NCBI GenBank assembly: GCA_024642465.1
Contig: JAHEBA010000018.1
Coordinates: forward strand, 1-45,856
Source of the DNA: Alphaproteobacteria bacterium
GTDB lineage: Bacteria; Pseudomonadota; Alphaproteobacteria; Rhizobiales; Aestuariivirgaceae
DNA length: 45,856 nucleotides
Direction of reading: 5' to 3'
Position numbers and translations under genes: made by a program. The notes under the pieces are model-generated. The model worked only from the letters and a program-made list of their open reading frames with translations. It was not told the origin of the DNA and ran no database searches. Every line of letters starts with the position of its first letter. The first letter of the stretch is position 1. Below, piece by piece: positions 1-8,413 of this stretch.

Positions 1-2
1 TG

Positions 3-407
3 CGGCTGTGCTGCGACCTGTCGCACTATGTCGTGGACCGCGAGTTCTGGTACCCGATCTCGGCGGACAACCAGGCGCGGATACAACGCTGCATCGAACG
101 CTCGGACTCGTTCCAGGGCCGAGTCGCCTCGCGCCAGCAGATCCAGCTGCCGATCAATTTTCCGCAGCACCAGAAGTGGGTGAAGGTGTTCGAGGACTGG
201 TGGAGGCGCGGCTTCGACTCATGGCTCAAGCGCAACCCCGAGGGCTCGCCTGTATTTCTTTGCGAACTCGGGCCGCCCGAATACGCCATGACCGACGCCG
301 ACGGCAAGGAACTGTCGAACCGCTGGGAAGAAGCCATCCAGCTTCGCGATACGGCCCACCGGATCTGGGCCGAAGCGTGTGCGGCGGAAGCAGACGGCAG
401 GACCTGA
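3..407 (+). CDS. Sugar phosphate isomerase/epimerase-like TIM-barrel protein, C-terminal part
   Basis: The frame is open to the left edge, so only the last ~134 residues are present. The visible part has features of the xylose-isomerase-like TIM-barrel family: an early D-L-S-H-Y strand, an R-V-x-x-x-x-Q-I-Q-L-P segment where family members carry the His-rich metal/substrate strand, a W-W helix, and a late strand reading F-L-C-E-L-G-P-P-E-Y, where the family has a metal-binding Glu. The internal GTG at 33 is not a believable start because the homologous-looking region continues upstream of it. Substrate cannot be inferred. The gene ends 67 bp before the next start. Confidence 0.6.
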   Translation, partial: RLCCDLSHYVVDREFWYPISADNQARIQRCIERSDSFQGRVASRQQIQLPINFPQHQKWVKVFEDWWRRGFDSWLKRNPEGSPVFLCELGPPEYAMTDADGKELSNRWEEAIQLRDTAHRIWAEACAAEADGRT

Positions 408-474
408 CGTCGGCCGCCGGCCGGAACACAACCTTGCGCAGCTGCGTTGGTTCTTCAGACAAGGAGGACCAACA

Positions 475-807
475 ATGGCACAAAAGATTGTCACAGCTTC
501 GGATACCAGCGTCGGTGGTGATGCCGACGAAGGCGGTATCGCCCAGAACATCACATTGGACGACATCCGCGCCGTTGCGGGATCACCTGCCCCGATCGAA
601 CAGCGCAAGGCGCGGCTGACGGACATGAAAAGCCGCCTGCAGGCCAGGCTGTCCGCCGACCGGGGCAATGAGTTCGGACCGCTGTTGCGCGGCATCGACG
701 ACGCACTTTCCTCGCTCGATTCCGCCGGTGGTGAAGCAGGAACGCGCGCCGCCTACGGCATGGATGAACAGGATCGTTCGGACGCACAGCCGCCCGGCGG
801 CAAGTAG
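475..807 (+). CDS. Small hypothetical protein, 110 aa
   Basis: I do not recognise a family. The start is set by a strong AAGGAGG about 8 bases before the ATG at 475. The protein opens with a polar, flexible stretch, has a middle of charged helix-forming sequence (about residues 35-80, rich in Arg, Lys, Asp and Leu), and ends in a Gly/Pro-rich tail. It has no Cys, signal peptide or membrane segment. It lies in line with the small gene 16 bp downstream, which also has a strong ribosome binding site, so the two are probably co-transcribed. Confidence 0.6.
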   Translation: MAQKIVTASDTSVGGDADEGGIAQNITLDDIRAVAGSPAPIEQRKARLTDMKSRLQARLSADRGNEFGPLLRGIDDALSSLDSAGGEAGTRAAYGMDEQDRSDAQPPGGK

Positions 808-823
808 CCCTGAGGAGGCCTTC

Positions 824-1060
824 ATGAACAGGAAACCCAGGGACAAGGATCCGGAAGACCTGACCGAGGCCGATCTCGCCAACCGCAAGATGGGCGACAA
901 CAAGCTGCAGGGAAACGACCAGCTCAGCGTGCGCAACCAGCGCCACGCGGTGCCGGACGTGAAACAGGAAGCAGATGACGTGATCGACAGTCTTGAGAAA
1001 CTCGACAAGGACGAGCGCGCACCTCGCGACCTCGGCAAGGGAAACCGGTCGTCGAAATGA
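824..1060 (+). CDS. Small, highly charged hypothetical protein, 78 aa
   Basis: A GAGGAGG motif sits 6-7 bases before the ATG at 824. The product is almost entirely hydrophilic (Asp, Glu, Lys, Arg, Asn, Gln), with few hydrophobic residues and no aromatic ones, so it is probably intrinsically disordered. The family is unknown. It follows the 110-aa gene by 16 bp, and its stop lies 46 bp from the convergent cyclase stop. No T-rich terminator is obvious in that gap. Composition and the strong ribosome binding site support a real gene; function is open. Confidence 0.6.
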   Translation: MNRKPRDKDPEDLTEADLANRKMGDNKLQGNDQLSVRNQRHAVPDVKQEADDVIDSLEKLDKDERAPRDLGKGNRSSK

Positions 1061-1105
1061 TCCGCGCCGCATATGCAGGGCGCATGGCGCCTGCCTGCAA
1101 GGCGA

Positions 1106-2944
1106 TCAGGGCTCCCGGCCGGCCAGCGTCAGCAGCTGGCTGGCCAGGCCGATGATGCGCTCTACCCGTGCCGCGTCTCGGTAGGGCTCCTTCCTGCTCA
1201 CCCACTCGCGCCACATCTCCATGTCGAACACCCGCCCCGCCTTGCGCATCGCCAGGTCGTCAATGATGCCCAGCGTGCGCAATGCCTTCTTGTGCTCGCC
1301 GGTCTGCAGGTACGACCGGGCCAGAACCATGTAGCTCCACTCCGCTTCCAGTTCAGGAATCCGGCTGAGCACGCCGATTGCCTTTTCCGGCTGTCCATTC
1401 TCCTCGTAGGCCCAGCCCAGGAAGTCATTGTACCACTGCTCGTGATAGGGGTTCAGCCGGATCGCCTGCTTGAGGTTCATGATCGCCTGCTCGTAGCGGC
1501 CGGTATAGATGAACAGCTGCGCCATCTCGGCGACCAGCCTGCCGTCGCCGACGTTCAGCTCGCGCGCCCTGTTGTAGTGATATTCGGCGCGCTCGTGGTC
1601 ATGTCGGATTATCAGGTAAGCCCACCCGAGCGCCCATTGCCCAAGGTGCAGGTCCGGTGCATTGCGAACGGCCTGCGAGGCGAGTTCGAACGCCAGCCTG
1701 CCGGCCTCGCGGTCATCTTCGGCGTATTCGAAGTCGAACTCGATCGCGTACTGCCAGGCGAGTGCCGCAACCGCCGGCCAATAGGGAGGATCGGAAAGAC
1801 TGATGGTCTTGTTGAACCGCTGGATCGCCAGCTTGCTCCACTTGCGGCCGTCCTCCCAGGGCGGCTGCAGTGACCGGTGGAATGCATCGCGCGCCTGCAG
1901 GTAATGGTCATAGACCGTGAACTCCGCTGGCGGCACCGATTGCTGGCGGCGCAGTTCAGCCTTGGCGATCTGGCCGGACGAAGTCATCAGCGTGGCGGCG
2001 ATGGCCTTTGCAATTTCGTCCCGCGTCTCGATCAGGTAGGGGCTCTCGCGGTCAAACCTGCCCGACCATAACTGCAGGCCCGTGGCGCAGTCTATCAGTT
2101 CGGCCATGACCTTTATCCGGTCGGAAGTCTGTTCGAGACTGCCGGACACGATGTAGCGGACGCCGAGTTGTGCCGACACCTCGCGCAGTCCGCTCAGTTC
2201 GCTGGGGATCGCAAAGCTGGACAGCCGGTCGATGACGAAGAACTCCGGCGACATCGACAGGTCATAGATCAGCTCTTCGGTCAGCCCCTGCGCCAGATGC
2301 GGATTGCGGCCGCTTGCGGTCAGGTTGGCGAACGGCAAGACCACTACGGCAGGTCTGGTCAGAAGCCTCGGTCCGGCTAGCGACCGCGTCAGCGCCGGCG
2401 GTTCGTCCTTCTGCGACAGCTCGAAACTCGACCGGTACACGTGGATCGGTTCGATGATGTTCTTGAGCTTGCGCGCCCCGATAGACTCGAACGTCACGCT
2501 GACGGTCGCCCGGACCTCCCGGAAAACCTTCTCCGAAATGCAGATGCCGCCCGGCTCGGCCAGCCCCTCCAGCCTCGCGGCAATGTTGATGCAGTCACCG
2601 AACATGTCATCGTTCTCGATGATGACCTCGCCGAAGTTGACGCCGATGCGCCACTGCAGGCCGTCGCTTCCCGCGACCGCCGGCGCGAACTGCTTCTGAA
2701 GTTCGATGGCGCAGTTGACGGCGGCAGTTACACTCGAAAACTCGGCCAGGAAGCCATCACCCGTTGACTTGATCACGTGGCCGCCATGCGAGATGACTTC
2801 GGGATCGACGATGTTCCTGCGTTGAGCGCTCAGCAGCTCGTGAGTGCTGGTTTCGTCTTCGGACATGCGTCTGCTGAAGCCGACCACATCGGCAAACAGT
2901 ATGGCGGCAAGCCGCCGGCTGCACGTTGCATCAACCTTGTCCAT
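1106..2944 (-). CDS. Class III adenylate cyclase with TolB-like domain and TPR repeats
   Basis: The 612-aa protein likely makes cAMP from ATP. The N-terminal ~165 residues are a class III cyclase domain: F-A-D-V-V-G-F-S and S-T-G-D-G-F carry the two metal-binding Asp, I-N-I-A-A-R-L-E supplies the catalytic Asn and Arg, and the Lys in V-I-K-S-T-G-D plus the Asp in F-G-D-C-I-N are the adenine-specifying type. A TolB/FlgO-like region follows (about 205-330, beginning V-V-V-L-P-F-A-N-L), then helical TPR-like repeats to the end. No transmembrane helix is evident, so it is probably cytoplasmic. An in-frame start exists at 3010, but the ATG at 2944 fits the usual start just before the cyclase core and avoids overlap with the upstream gene. 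Confidence 0.85.
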   Translation of the reverse strand: MDKVDATCSRRLAAILFADVVGFSRRMSEDETSTHELLSAQRRNIVDPEVISHGGHVIKSTGDGFLAEFSSVTAAVNCAIELQKQFAPAVAGSDGLQWRIGVNFGEVIIENDDMFGDCINIAARLEGLAEPGGICISEKVFREVRATVSVTFESIGARKLKNIIEPIHVYRSSFELSQKDEPPALTRSLAGPRLLTRPAVVVLPFANLTASGRNPHLAQGLTEELIYDLSMSPEFFVIDRLSSFAIPSELSGLREVSAQLGVRYIVSGSLEQTSDRIKVMAELIDCATGLQLWSGRFDRESPYLIETRDEIAKAIAATLMTSSGQIAKAELRRQQSVPPAEFTVYDHYLQARDAFHRSLQPPWEDGRKWSKLAIQRFNKTISLSDPPYWPAVAALAWQYAIEFDFEYAEDDREAGRLAFELASQAVRNAPDLHLGQWALGWAYLIIRHDHERAEYHYNRARELNVGDGRLVAEMAQLFIYTGRYEQAIMNLKQAIRLNPYHEQWYNDFLGWAYEENGQPEKAIGVLSRIPELEAEWSYMVLARSYLQTGEHKKALRTLGIIDDLAMRKAGRVFDMEMWREWVSRKEPYRDAARVERIIGLASQLLTLAGREP

Positions 2945-2987
2945 GTCGCGCGATCCCGTTGCGGAAGCCTCGATGCGGCCTCGGCGG

Positions 2988-3344
2988 TTAGTCCGCGCTC
3001 TTGCCGTCATTGATCTTGCGGATCAATGCTTCAAGGATGTCGCGCTCACACTTCACGAAGGCTTCCCACGTTTCGGTATATGCGGGATGCGTGCGGGTCA
3101 CGTCGATGTACTGCTGAACCTGGCATAGCTCCTGCTCCAGATCGCGCAGCAACTCTTCGTCGCCCACCGTGCTCAGGTGGTCGTTGCTGGCCTTTCGTTC
3201 ACCGAGAAAACGGGCCCAGCTCCCATGGATGAGAGCGGCTTGCCTGGTGAAGCCCTCAGTCTTCACGCTGTTGACGAACTTGATCATCTGACCGAGCAGG
3301 TCAGCCTCGTTCTTCAGCGTCTCGCGCACAATGTCAGCCGACAT
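2988..3344 (-). CDS. Hypothetical helical protein upstream of the cyclase
   Basis: The protein is 118 aa. The start at 3344 is fixed by AAGGAGG six bases upstream; a longer in-frame start at 3383 lacks such a site. The product is soluble and mostly helical with many charged residues, and has two Cys (C-Q-V-Q-Q and K-C-E-R). It has no signal peptide or recognised domain. It lies 43 bp upstream of the adenylate cyclase on the same strand, so the two likely form an operon and it may be a partner or regulator of cAMP production; that is inference from position only. Confidence 0.7.
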   Translation of the reverse strand: MSADIVRETLKNEADLLGQMIKFVNSVKTEGFTRQAALIHGSWARFLGERKASNDHLSTVGDEELLRDLEQELCQVQQYIDVTRTHPAYTETWEAFVKCERDILEALIRKINDGKSAD

Positions 3345-3532
3345 GAAATCCTCCTTGCGGATTTCAGCCGCCCAGCGCCCCATGACACCAGATTAGACGA
3401 AGCACTCCACACTGCAAGGTTCATCCGGTTGCGGTTGCGCATCAATCGCCAATCCCGATTGCACACGCTCAACGTCGGGTGATAGCGTCTGCCGAGGGGC
3501 AAAGGCAGGGGCAACACCCGGAGGAAACGTGC

Positions 3533-5326
3533 ATGCCCGATACCAAAGCGACCAGGACCTTGAAGTCCTGGCTGAAGAAACTCGACAAGGCGCTGGCCGA
3601 AAAGGACACGGACAAGGCCGTGAAGCTGTTCGGCAAGGACAGCTACTGGCGCGACCTCGTCTCGCTGACCTGGAACATCAAGACCTCGGAAGGCCGCGAC
3701 CAGATTGCCGACATGCTGAAGGCAACGCTGAAGTCGGCAAAGCCGCACAATTTCCAGCTCGATGGCGAAGCCAGCGAGGCAGGCGGCGTCACCGAAGGTT
3801 GGTTCACCTTTGAAACCGCCACCGGCCGCGGCAAGGGTCTCGTTCGCCTCATCGACGGCAAGGCCTGGACCCTGCTCACCACCTTGCAGGAACTGAAGGG
3901 TTTCGAGGAACAGAAGGGCGAACGCCGGCCCAAGGGCGTCGAGCATGGTGCCATCGAGGGGCGCGAAACCTGGGCCGAGGCCCGCGCCCGCGAAGAGAAG
4001 GAACTGGGTTACACGAAACAGCCCTACTGCGTGATCATCGGCGGCGGTCAGGGCGGCATTGCACTGGGTGCGCGGCTCAAGCGGCTGGGCGTTCCCACCA
4101 TCATAATCGAGAAGAACGACCGGCCCGGCGACTCATGGCGCAAGCGCTACAAGTCGCTCTGCCTGCATGACCCGGTCTGGTACGACCACCTGCCCTACCT
4201 GCCGTTCCCCGATCACTGGCCGGTGTTCTCGCCGAAGGACAAGATTGGCGACTGGCTGGAAATGTACACCAAGGTGATGGAGCTGAATTACTGGACGAAG
4301 TCGGAAGCCACTTCCGCCACCTGGGACGACAAGGCGAAGGAATGGACCGTCAAGGTCAGGCGCGACGGCAAGGAAGTGGTGTTGAAGCCGAAGCAGCTGG
4401 TGCTTGCCACCGGCATGTCGGGCGTGCCGAACATCCCCAAATTCCCCGGCCAGGACATCTTCAAGGGCGAGCAGCAGCACTCCAGCCAGCACCCCGGCCC
4501 TGACGCCTACAAGGGCAAGAAGGTCGTCGTCATCGGCTCCAACAACTCCGCTCACGACATCTGCGCGGCACTTTGGGAGACGGGTGCCGACGTGACCATG
4601 GTGCAGCGGTCCTCCACCCACATCGTCAAGTCCGATACGCTGATGGACGTAGCACTCGGCGGCCTCTACTCCGAAGCCGCCGTGAAGAACGGAATCGACC
4701 ACAACAAGGCCGACCTGATCTTCGCCTCGCTGCCCTACGCGGTGCTGCCGGCCATCATGAAACCCCAGGCCGACGAGACCAAAAAACGCGACAAGAAGTT
4801 CTACGACCGGCTGAAGAAGGCCGGCTTCGACCTCGACTTCGGCGCCGACGACACCGGCCTGTTCCTGAAGTACCTGCGCCGCGGCTCGGGCTACTATATC
4901 GACGTGGGCGCATCGGAGCTTGTTGCGGACGGCAAGATCAAGCTGGTACGCGGCCAGGTCGATCACCTGACAGAAAACGCCGTGGTGCTTCAGGACGGCA
5001 CCGAACTGCCGGCAGACCTGGTGGTCTACGCCACCGGCTACGGCTCCATGAACGGCTGGGCGGCCAAGCTGATCAGCAAGGACGTCGCCGACAAGGTGGG
5101 CAAGTGCTGGGGCCTCGGCTCGGACACCGCCAAGGACCCCGGCCCATGGGAAGGCGAACTGCGCAACATGTGGAAGCCGACCCAGCAGGAGGGCTTGTGG
5201 TTCCACGGCGGCAACCTGCACCAGTCGCGCCACTACTCGCAGTTCCTTTCGCTGCAGCTGAAGGCGCGCGAAGCCGGCCTCAAGACACCGGTCTACGGCC
5301 TGCAGAAAGTGCATCACCTGAGCTAG
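3533..5326 (+). CDS. NTF2-like/flavin-containing monooxygenase fusion
   Basis: This 597-aa protein is a class B-type flavin monooxygenase with an N-terminal extension. Residues ~1-135 resemble an NTF2/SnoaL-like cone fold (W-L-K-K-L-D-K-A-L start, E-G-R-D-Q-I-A helix). The FAD dinucleotide-binding motif G-G-G-Q-G-G is at ~170-175, and a second nucleotide-binding motif I-G-S-N-N-S-A-H-D at ~334-342 would bind NADPH. A-T-G-Y-G at the C-terminal side is the usual ATG motif. Such fusions are often annotated as NAD(P)/FAD-dependent oxidoreductases of unknown substrate. The ATG at 3533 has GGAGG eight bases upstream. The 2OG oxygenase gene begins 41 bp after its stop. Confidence 0.85.
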   Translation: MPDTKATRTLKSWLKKLDKALAEKDTDKAVKLFGKDSYWRDLVSLTWNIKTSEGRDQIADMLKATLKSAKPHNFQLDGEASEAGGVTEGWFTFETATGRGKGLVRLIDGKAWTLLTTLQELKGFEEQKGERRPKGVEHGAIEGRETWAEARAREEKELGYTKQPYCVIIGGGQGGIALGARLKRLGVPTIIIEKNDRPGDSWRKRYKSLCLHDPVWYDHLPYLPFPDHWPVFSPKDKIGDWLEMYTKVMELNYWTKSEATSATWDDKAKEWTVKVRRDGKEVVLKPKQLVLATGMSGVPNIPKFPGQDIFKGEQQHSSQHPGPDAYKGKKVVVIGSNNSAHDICAALWETGADVTMVQRSSTHIVKSDTLMDVALGGLYSEAAVKNGIDHNKADLIFASLPYAVLPAIMKPQADETKKRDKKFYDRLKKAGFDLDFGADDTGLFLKYLRRGSGYYIDVGASELVADGKIKLVRGQVDHLTENAVVLQDGTELPADLVVYATGYGSMNGWAAKLISKDVADKVGKCWGLGSDTAKDPGPWEGELRNMWKPTQQEGLWFHGGNLHQSRHYSQFLSLQLKAREAGLKTPVYGLQKVHHLS

Positions 5327-5367
5327 CAAACATCGTCAACGTCCCGGCAAACAGACAGGAGATCGGC

Positions 5368-6396
5368 ATGGGCGATCCGCGCATTCCCGTAATCGACATA
5401 GCAAGCCTGTTTGCCGGGCCATCCCCACAACGCGACGAGGCGGACCGCCAGGTTCTGGCGGCCGCCACCTCGAGCGGCTTCATGACCGTCAGGGGGCTTC
5501 CGGGCGACGCCCTGTCGCCCGCAATGCGGCGCAAGCTCCTGTCCATTTTCGACCTGCCCGATGAACGCAAGCGCCAGCTCTACCGCTGGAACTTCGACCC
5601 CACCCGGCCAAATGTCTATCGCGGCTGGTTTCCGCTCACGCCCGGCCACCCAACCTGGAAAGAGGGCATCGACATGGGCCCCGACGTGGCCTACGGGCTT
5701 GGCCGCGCCGACCCGGCGGACCCGCTCACCGAGGCAACGCCGCTGCCTTCACCGTCAGACTTGCCCGGCTGGCACGACGCCGCATCTGCCTACTACCGCG
5801 ACATGGAAGCTGCGGGACAGGCCATCATGCGTTCCATTGCACGCGGCATCGAACTGCCTGAAACCGTTTTCGACGCGGCCTTCGAACGCGGCATCTCCAC
5901 CTTGCGCCTGCTGCACTACCCGCTGCGCACGCCAGAAAGCCTGGCAGGTGCGGGCGAGGAAGCCCATGTCCGCCACAATGGCCAGGACTTCTACATGCTC
6001 GCCCGCACCCATGCGGACTCAGGCTTCGTGACCCTGCTCGCGCAGGACGGCGTCGAAGGTCTGCAGGCGCAGGCACCCGACGGAAGCTGGCTCGACGTGC
6101 CGCCGGTCGAAGGCAGCCTTGCCGTCAATTTCGGCAAACTGCTGGCCCGCTGGACCGGCGGCCGCGTGCGGGCCACGATCCATCGTGTTATCGGCAGGAA
6201 CCGCGAGCGCTACTCGGTCCCGTTCTTCTATGAACCATCGGTGGATGCCGTCATCTCGCCCCTACCCATCGCCGGCGCGGAGACTTTCGAGCCTGTGTCG
6301 TATGGCGATCACCTGTGGGAAGCGACGACGAAGTTCGTCGAGCAGGCCGGCATCGCCCACCTGCGCCCGACCCGCGGCGTCAGGCTCGTGGGTTGA
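5368..6396 (+). CDS. Isopenicillin N synthase-like 2OG-Fe(II) dioxygenase
   Basis: The 342-aa length fits the family. The N-terminus (I-P-V-I-D-I-A-S-L) is the DIOX_N type. The iron triad is His215 and Asp217 in T-H-A-D-S-G and His272 in A-T-I-H-R-V; Arg281-x-Ser283 would bind the carboxylate of 2-oxoglutarate. Overall it resembles the IPNS/gibberellin-oxidase class, whose bacterial members hydroxylate varied small molecules; the substrate is unknown. The start at 5368 has an AGGAG site. It follows the flavin monooxygenase by 41 bp and is probably co-transcribed. Its 3' end overlaps the convergent J-domain gene by 17 bp. Confidence 0.85.
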   Translation: MGDPRIPVIDIASLFAGPSPQRDEADRQVLAAATSSGFMTVRGLPGDALSPAMRRKLLSIFDLPDERKRQLYRWNFDPTRPNVYRGWFPLTPGHPTWKEGIDMGPDVAYGLGRADPADPLTEATPLPSPSDLPGWHDAASAYYRDMEAAGQAIMRSIARGIELPETVFDAAFERGISTLRLLHYPLRTPESLAGAGEEAHVRHNGQDFYMLARTHADSGFVTLLAQDGVEGLQAQAPDGSWLDVPPVEGSLAVNFGKLLARWTGGRVRATIHRVIGRNRERYSVPFFYEPSVDAVISPLPIAGAETFEPVSYGDHLWEATTKFVEQAGIAHLRPTRGVRLVG

Positions 6397-6838
6397 AGCG
6401 CTGCTTGATCTCGCCCCAGGCCGTCGAGATCTGCGAGAACATGTCGGTGGCGTAGCGGATCACTTCCTGCGGCAGGTTGGCGTTCGCATAGAGGTCCGGA
6501 TGATACATCTTGACCAGCCGGTGATAGGCGTCACGGGCCTCGTCGAAGCTGCATCCTTCGTCCACGCCCAGCAGTTCGTGGCACGTGGCAGAGCCCGGCT
6601 TGCGGGAGTTCAGCACCGGCTTGCGCAACGGTTCGACCGGCTCGACCGCCGCCAGTTGCGACTTGGCGATGAAGGCCCGCCTGCCGTCGTGGCCAATGAA
6701 TTCCACGAACGCCACGTCCTTGTTCAAGGTCTGCTCCAGCTGGCCGGTAATGCCCGCCACGACAAAACCGCGCATCACCGAGCCATCTACCAGGCGCGCC
6801 GCGATCTCAAGCGTAAGCGGTTCGGAACTGCCCTTCAC
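6380..6838 (-). CDS. J-domain (DnaJ-like) protein with novel-looking N-terminus
   Basis: The 152-aa product ends in a J domain (about residues 86-148) containing the HPD tripeptide at 113-115, which stimulates DnaK ATPase in this family. The first ~65 residues form a beta-rich segment that I do not recognise (T-L-E-I-A-A-R-L-V-D-G-S, then F-I-G-H-D-G-R-R-A-F). The start is chosen as GTG at 6838 because GGAGGAAGG lies just upstream; the frame is open much further but without a supported start. There is no G/F-rich region or zinc finger, so this is a type III J protein. It is convergent with, and overlaps, the 2OG oxygenase. Confidence 0.7.
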   Translation of the reverse strand: MKGSSEPLTLEIAARLVDGSVMRGFVVAGITGQLEQTLNKDVAFVEFIGHDGRRAFIAKSQLAAVEPVEPLRKPVLNSRKPGSATCHELLGVDEGCSFDEARDAYHRLVKMYHPDLYANANLPQEVIRYATDMFSQISTAWGEIKQRFNPRA

Positions 6839-7009
6839 GATGACCTTCCTCCAAGCCCCCAGGGCTTTCTGCAACTGCGCCACCGTATGGGCAATTTTTT
6901 GCTGTCCGGTTAAGAAATTGTCACCGATCGGAATGAACCGCCTGCGGCTTGACGCGCCGCATGGCGTGGCAACACACTGTCGCACAAACCCAACCAAGAA
7001 GGTGCAGAC

Positions 7010-8413
7010 ATGACAGACTTCTGGCGCAAGCCCGCTACCGAGATCGCCCAGCTCGTCCGTATCGGTGCGGCATCCGCCACCGAGATCACCCGCGATGCAC
7101 TGGCCCGGCTCGACGCTGCAAACCCGGCCATCAATGCCGTGGTGCAGTTCATGGCCGAAGAGGCCCTGGCAGCCGCCGGCGAGGTGGACGAGGCCGTCGC
7201 GCGCGGTGACCGCCTGCCGCCGCTGGCCGGTGTGCCGGTCACGGTCAAGGTCAATGTCGACCAGCAGGGCCACGCCACCACCAACGGCCTGCGCATCCAG
7301 AAAGACCTTGTCGCCAGTGAGGACAGCCCCGTCGTCGCCAACCTGCGCAAGGCCGGCGCCGTCATCATCGGGCGCACCAACACGCCTGCTTTCTCGTTGC
7401 ACTGGTTCTGCCGCAACTCGCTGCATGGCCACACCAGGAACCCGCTGAACCTCGCCATCACGCCGGGCGGCTCGTCAGGCGGCGCGGCAGCCGCCACCGC
7501 CGCTGGCATCGGCTGCATCGGCCACGGCACCGACATTGCAGGCTCGGTCCGCTACCCCGCCTATGCCTGCGGGCTGCATGGGCTGAGGCCCACGCTGGGC
7601 CGCATTCCGGCAGTGAATTTCTCCGGCGCCGAACGCCACATCGGCGGCCAGCTGATGGCCGTGTCGGGCCCGCTCGCCCGCACCATCGCCGACGTCAAGG
7701 CAGGCTTCGAGGCAATGGCACGCCCTGACCTTCGCGACCCCTGGTGGGTGCCGGTTCCGTTCGACCTGCCCGAACAGCCCAGGCGTGCAGCGCTTGCGGT
7801 GTCGCCGGAAGGGTTGAAGGTCGACAAGCCCGTCGAGGATGCGCTGCGCGAGGCCGCCCGCCGGCTGGAAGCTGCCGGGTGGGAGGTTGAGGAAGTGGAT
7901 TGTCCGCCATTGAAACAGCCTGCAGAGCTGCAGGCACGGCTGTGGCTGGCAGAGTTCCGCCGCTCGGGCGCTGCCGCCGTGGCAAAGGAAGACGACCCGG
8001 ACGCAAACTTCATCTATGCCCAGATGACGCGGCGCTGCGCCGAGATCGACCTCAACGGCATGCTGGACACATTGCAGATGCGCGCCACCTTCGTGCGCGA
8101 GTGGCAACTGTTCCTCGAACGTTACCCGGTCTGCCTGATGCCGGTCTCGGGCGAGTTGCCGTTCAAGGACCTGCTCGACCTCGAGTCACCTGAAATGTTC
8201 GACCGCGTCATCGAGGCGCTGCTGCCGCAAGCCGGCCTGCCGCTGATGGGGCTGCCCGGCCTCACCGTGTCAATGGGACTGACCAGCGGCAACGTTCCAA
8301 TCGGCGTCCAGATCGTCGGCGGGCGCTATCGCGAGGACACCATGCTGGCAGCCGGCGAGATCATCGAGGCAGGCAACACCCCGTTCCTGCCGGTCGACCC
8401 CGCGACAGCCTGA
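7010..8413 (+). CDS. Amidase (amidase-signature family)
   Basis: This is a 467-aa serine amidase. The Ser-cisSer-Lys triad is readable: Lys80 in V-T-V-K-V-N, G-G-S-S-G-G at 153-158, and the nucleophile Ser179 in G-T-D-I-A-G-S-V-R. The canonical loop has two Gly before the Ser; here it is Ala-Gly. The family cleaves amide bonds of small molecules; GatA is the other possibility, but no gatB or gatC is nearby, so a catabolic amidase is more likely. The stop codon abuts the ATG of the PhyH-like gene, indicating translational coupling. Confidence 0.88.
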   Translation: MTDFWRKPATEIAQLVRIGAASATEITRDALARLDAANPAINAVVQFMAEEALAAAGEVDEAVARGDRLPPLAGVPVTVKVNVDQQGHATTNGLRIQKDLVASEDSPVVANLRKAGAVIIGRTNTPAFSLHWFCRNSLHGHTRNPLNLAITPGGSSGGAAAATAAGIGCIGHGTDIAGSVRYPAYACGLHGLRPTLGRIPAVNFSGAERHIGGQLMAVSGPLARTIADVKAGFEAMARPDLRDPWWVPVPFDLPEQPRRAALAVSPEGLKVDKPVEDALREAARRLEAAGWEVEEVDCPPLKQPAELQARLWLAEFRRSGAAAVAKEDDPDANFIYAQMTRRCAEIDLNGMLDTLQMRATFVREWQLFLERYPVCLMPVSGELPFKDLLDLESPEMFDRVIEALLPQAGLPLMGLPGLTVSMGLTSGNVPIGVQIVGGRYREDTMLAAGEIIEAGNTPFLPVDPATA

